Source of the DNA: Arachis hypogaea
Lineage: Eukaryota; Streptophyta; Magnoliopsida; Fabales; Fabaceae
Assembly: GCF_003086295.3 (NCBI RefSeq)
Contig: NC_092044.1
Location: 4,242,843-4,306,842, forward strand
Length of the DNA stretch: 64,000 nt
Direction: 5' to 3'
The notes under the pieces are model-generated. The model had not been told where the DNA came from and did no database searches. It saw only the letters and a list, made by a program, of their open reading frames with translations. Of the stretch, positions 62,831 to 64,000 are shown piece after piece. Position 1 is the first letter of the stretch, and each line of letters begins with the position of its first letter. The position numbers and the translations under genes were made by a program.

Positions 62831-64000
62831 AAAGTTATGATGAGATTAGGAATAATCATAAGTAATGTGAATGAGTTTAAATATTAATTTTAATTTTTTA
62901 AATTTTAAAATTTAAAATTAAATAATTAATAATCTGTTTTTTAATTTTAATTTTATCTTCTTTCTTTAATTCTATTATATATATTATACACTAAAATTAT
63001 TATCTTTACATATTTTTCAATATATATACATCATTATAGTATTCAAAATTCAATACAAAAAATTATTATAATAAAATTAAAATTTTAAAAATTAAATTGA
63101 ATAATCCCGTAAATCACACGCATCATTATGCATGCAAATTTGCTCCGGTTGCCTATGTGTTTCAATAATAAAGAAACAACACATACATACACGTATATAA
63201 TTTTAAATTTATACAATCTTCAAAAGTTGATTAAAATATTTGTCTTCTACTCTTTCTCTAGCATGTGGCAATCATGTGATACTAGCTGATTATAAATAAA
63301 CTCGCCATAACTTCTGTTTGTTTATGATTGTCACCAAACTTTAACTACTCATATCATTTTATACATAATCACGTCAATAAAAATCATATTATGGACATCC
63401 ATCAACAAAAAGAAAATATATCATATCATGATCATGCAATGACATGGTGATAAGATCATGGGAGAATCAAATCAAATAGTCTTCTATTATCAAGTGTTTT
63501 TCTTTTCTGGCTGGCCCCCCCGGAGGGAAGGGGGTTTTGATTTTTTCATGTTTAGTTTCAAAACACCAACTTTAAAATATATATATATTATTTTGGTTAA
63601 TTAGAACTTTTGACTGAGAAATTTACCTTACTTTAAAGTTTTAATTGTCCTCTTGATATAATCTTAAGAAATTCAATATAATTTCAAATATAAATTTTCA
63701 CCATGTAGCTAGCTATATATATAGCATTTATTTTTCTAATTATAATTGGTTTTTATTATAAATTTAGTTTTTATATATTAACCGTGTAAAAATATTTTAT
63801 ATAATTATTCAATTGTGTTTTCACACACCAGTGATAGTAACTAACTTCGCGTATACTTAATTTGGTATAAAAATTAGGCAAGGTCATATAAATATAATCA
63901 CGTTTTAATTAGATTCTTTGAATTCACTACCTTTAACTTAGAGAGCACCTTAATTAATAGCTCCCTATTCACAAGAGAATCCACACACTAAGTAGGAGTC
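62831..64000. other. Intergenic to the window end
   Basis: AT-rich with nothing recognised; a small G/C cluster (CCCCCCCGGAGGG) lies near 63514. Confidence 0.4.

Overview
This is a eukaryotic, AT-rich plant nuclear window. Its genes are split by many short GT-AG introns, and the intergenic space is packed with decayed transposons. The gene families and repeat styles (FRK1/SIRK-like malectin-LRR kinases, a HECATE/IND-clade bHLH, a MURA-like protein of a type common in Arachis, 'GGTCC'-type MITEs) point to a legume, most likely Arachis (peanut). The genus is an inference.

Six intact protein genes could be assembled exon by exon, and each closes in frame: (1) a chloroplast ribonucleoprotein with two RRM domains (minus, 7196-9257, 286 aa); (2) and (3) two malectin-like/LRR receptor kinases in direct orientation (plus, 27245-31511, 892 aa; plus, 38653-43566, 904 aa); (4) between them on the other strand, a 73-aa twin CX9C COX23-like mitochondrial protein whose three exons are all very short (minus, 32150-33990); (5) a retromer subunit VPS26 gene with 11 coding exons (minus, 44740-48799, 301 aa); (6) a bHLH87-like transcription factor (minus, 52908-54630, 368 aa). 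A broken third kinase copy lies at 24446-24830, and a decayed C2-domain (SRC2-like) fragment at about 11640-12000.

Layout. 1-6.4 kb: a CACTA-like element flanked by a 94-bp direct repeat, then a long-TIR element whose right TIR is split by a complete miniature LTR retrotransposon (TRIM). 7.2-9.3 kb: chloroplast RNP gene. 10-14 kb: a MITE, the C2 remnant and unrecognised DNA. 14.3-24.1 kb: Helitron-type sequence in two partial copies. The first copy carries a 494-bp insert of plastid trnL(UAA) intron; the second runs to a recognisable Helitron 3' end and holds further nested elements. 24.4-43.6 kb: the receptor-kinase cluster, interrupted by COX23 and by a deleted MULE that carries mirrored arrays of seven GC-rich palindromic units at each end. 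44.7-49.3 kb: VPS26. 49.9-50.9 kb: a SINE-like repeat split by a hAT-type MITE with an 8-bp target duplication. 52.9-55.2 kb: bHLH gene. 55.2-64 kb: AT-rich, gene-poor DNA with SINE-like copies, a (TA)n tract, a 1.1-kb long-TIR element and an unrecognised GC-rich island.

The genes do not form a pathway. The kinases are plasma-membrane receptors and share a W-box-containing promoter block. VPS26 acts in endosomal sorting, COX23 in the mitochondrial intermembrane space, the RNP in chloroplast RNA metabolism and the bHLH in nuclear transcription. The most unusual material is in the nested mobile elements: the NUPT with a dated empty site, the TRIM, the MULE arrays and the 94-bp repeat around the CACTA element.
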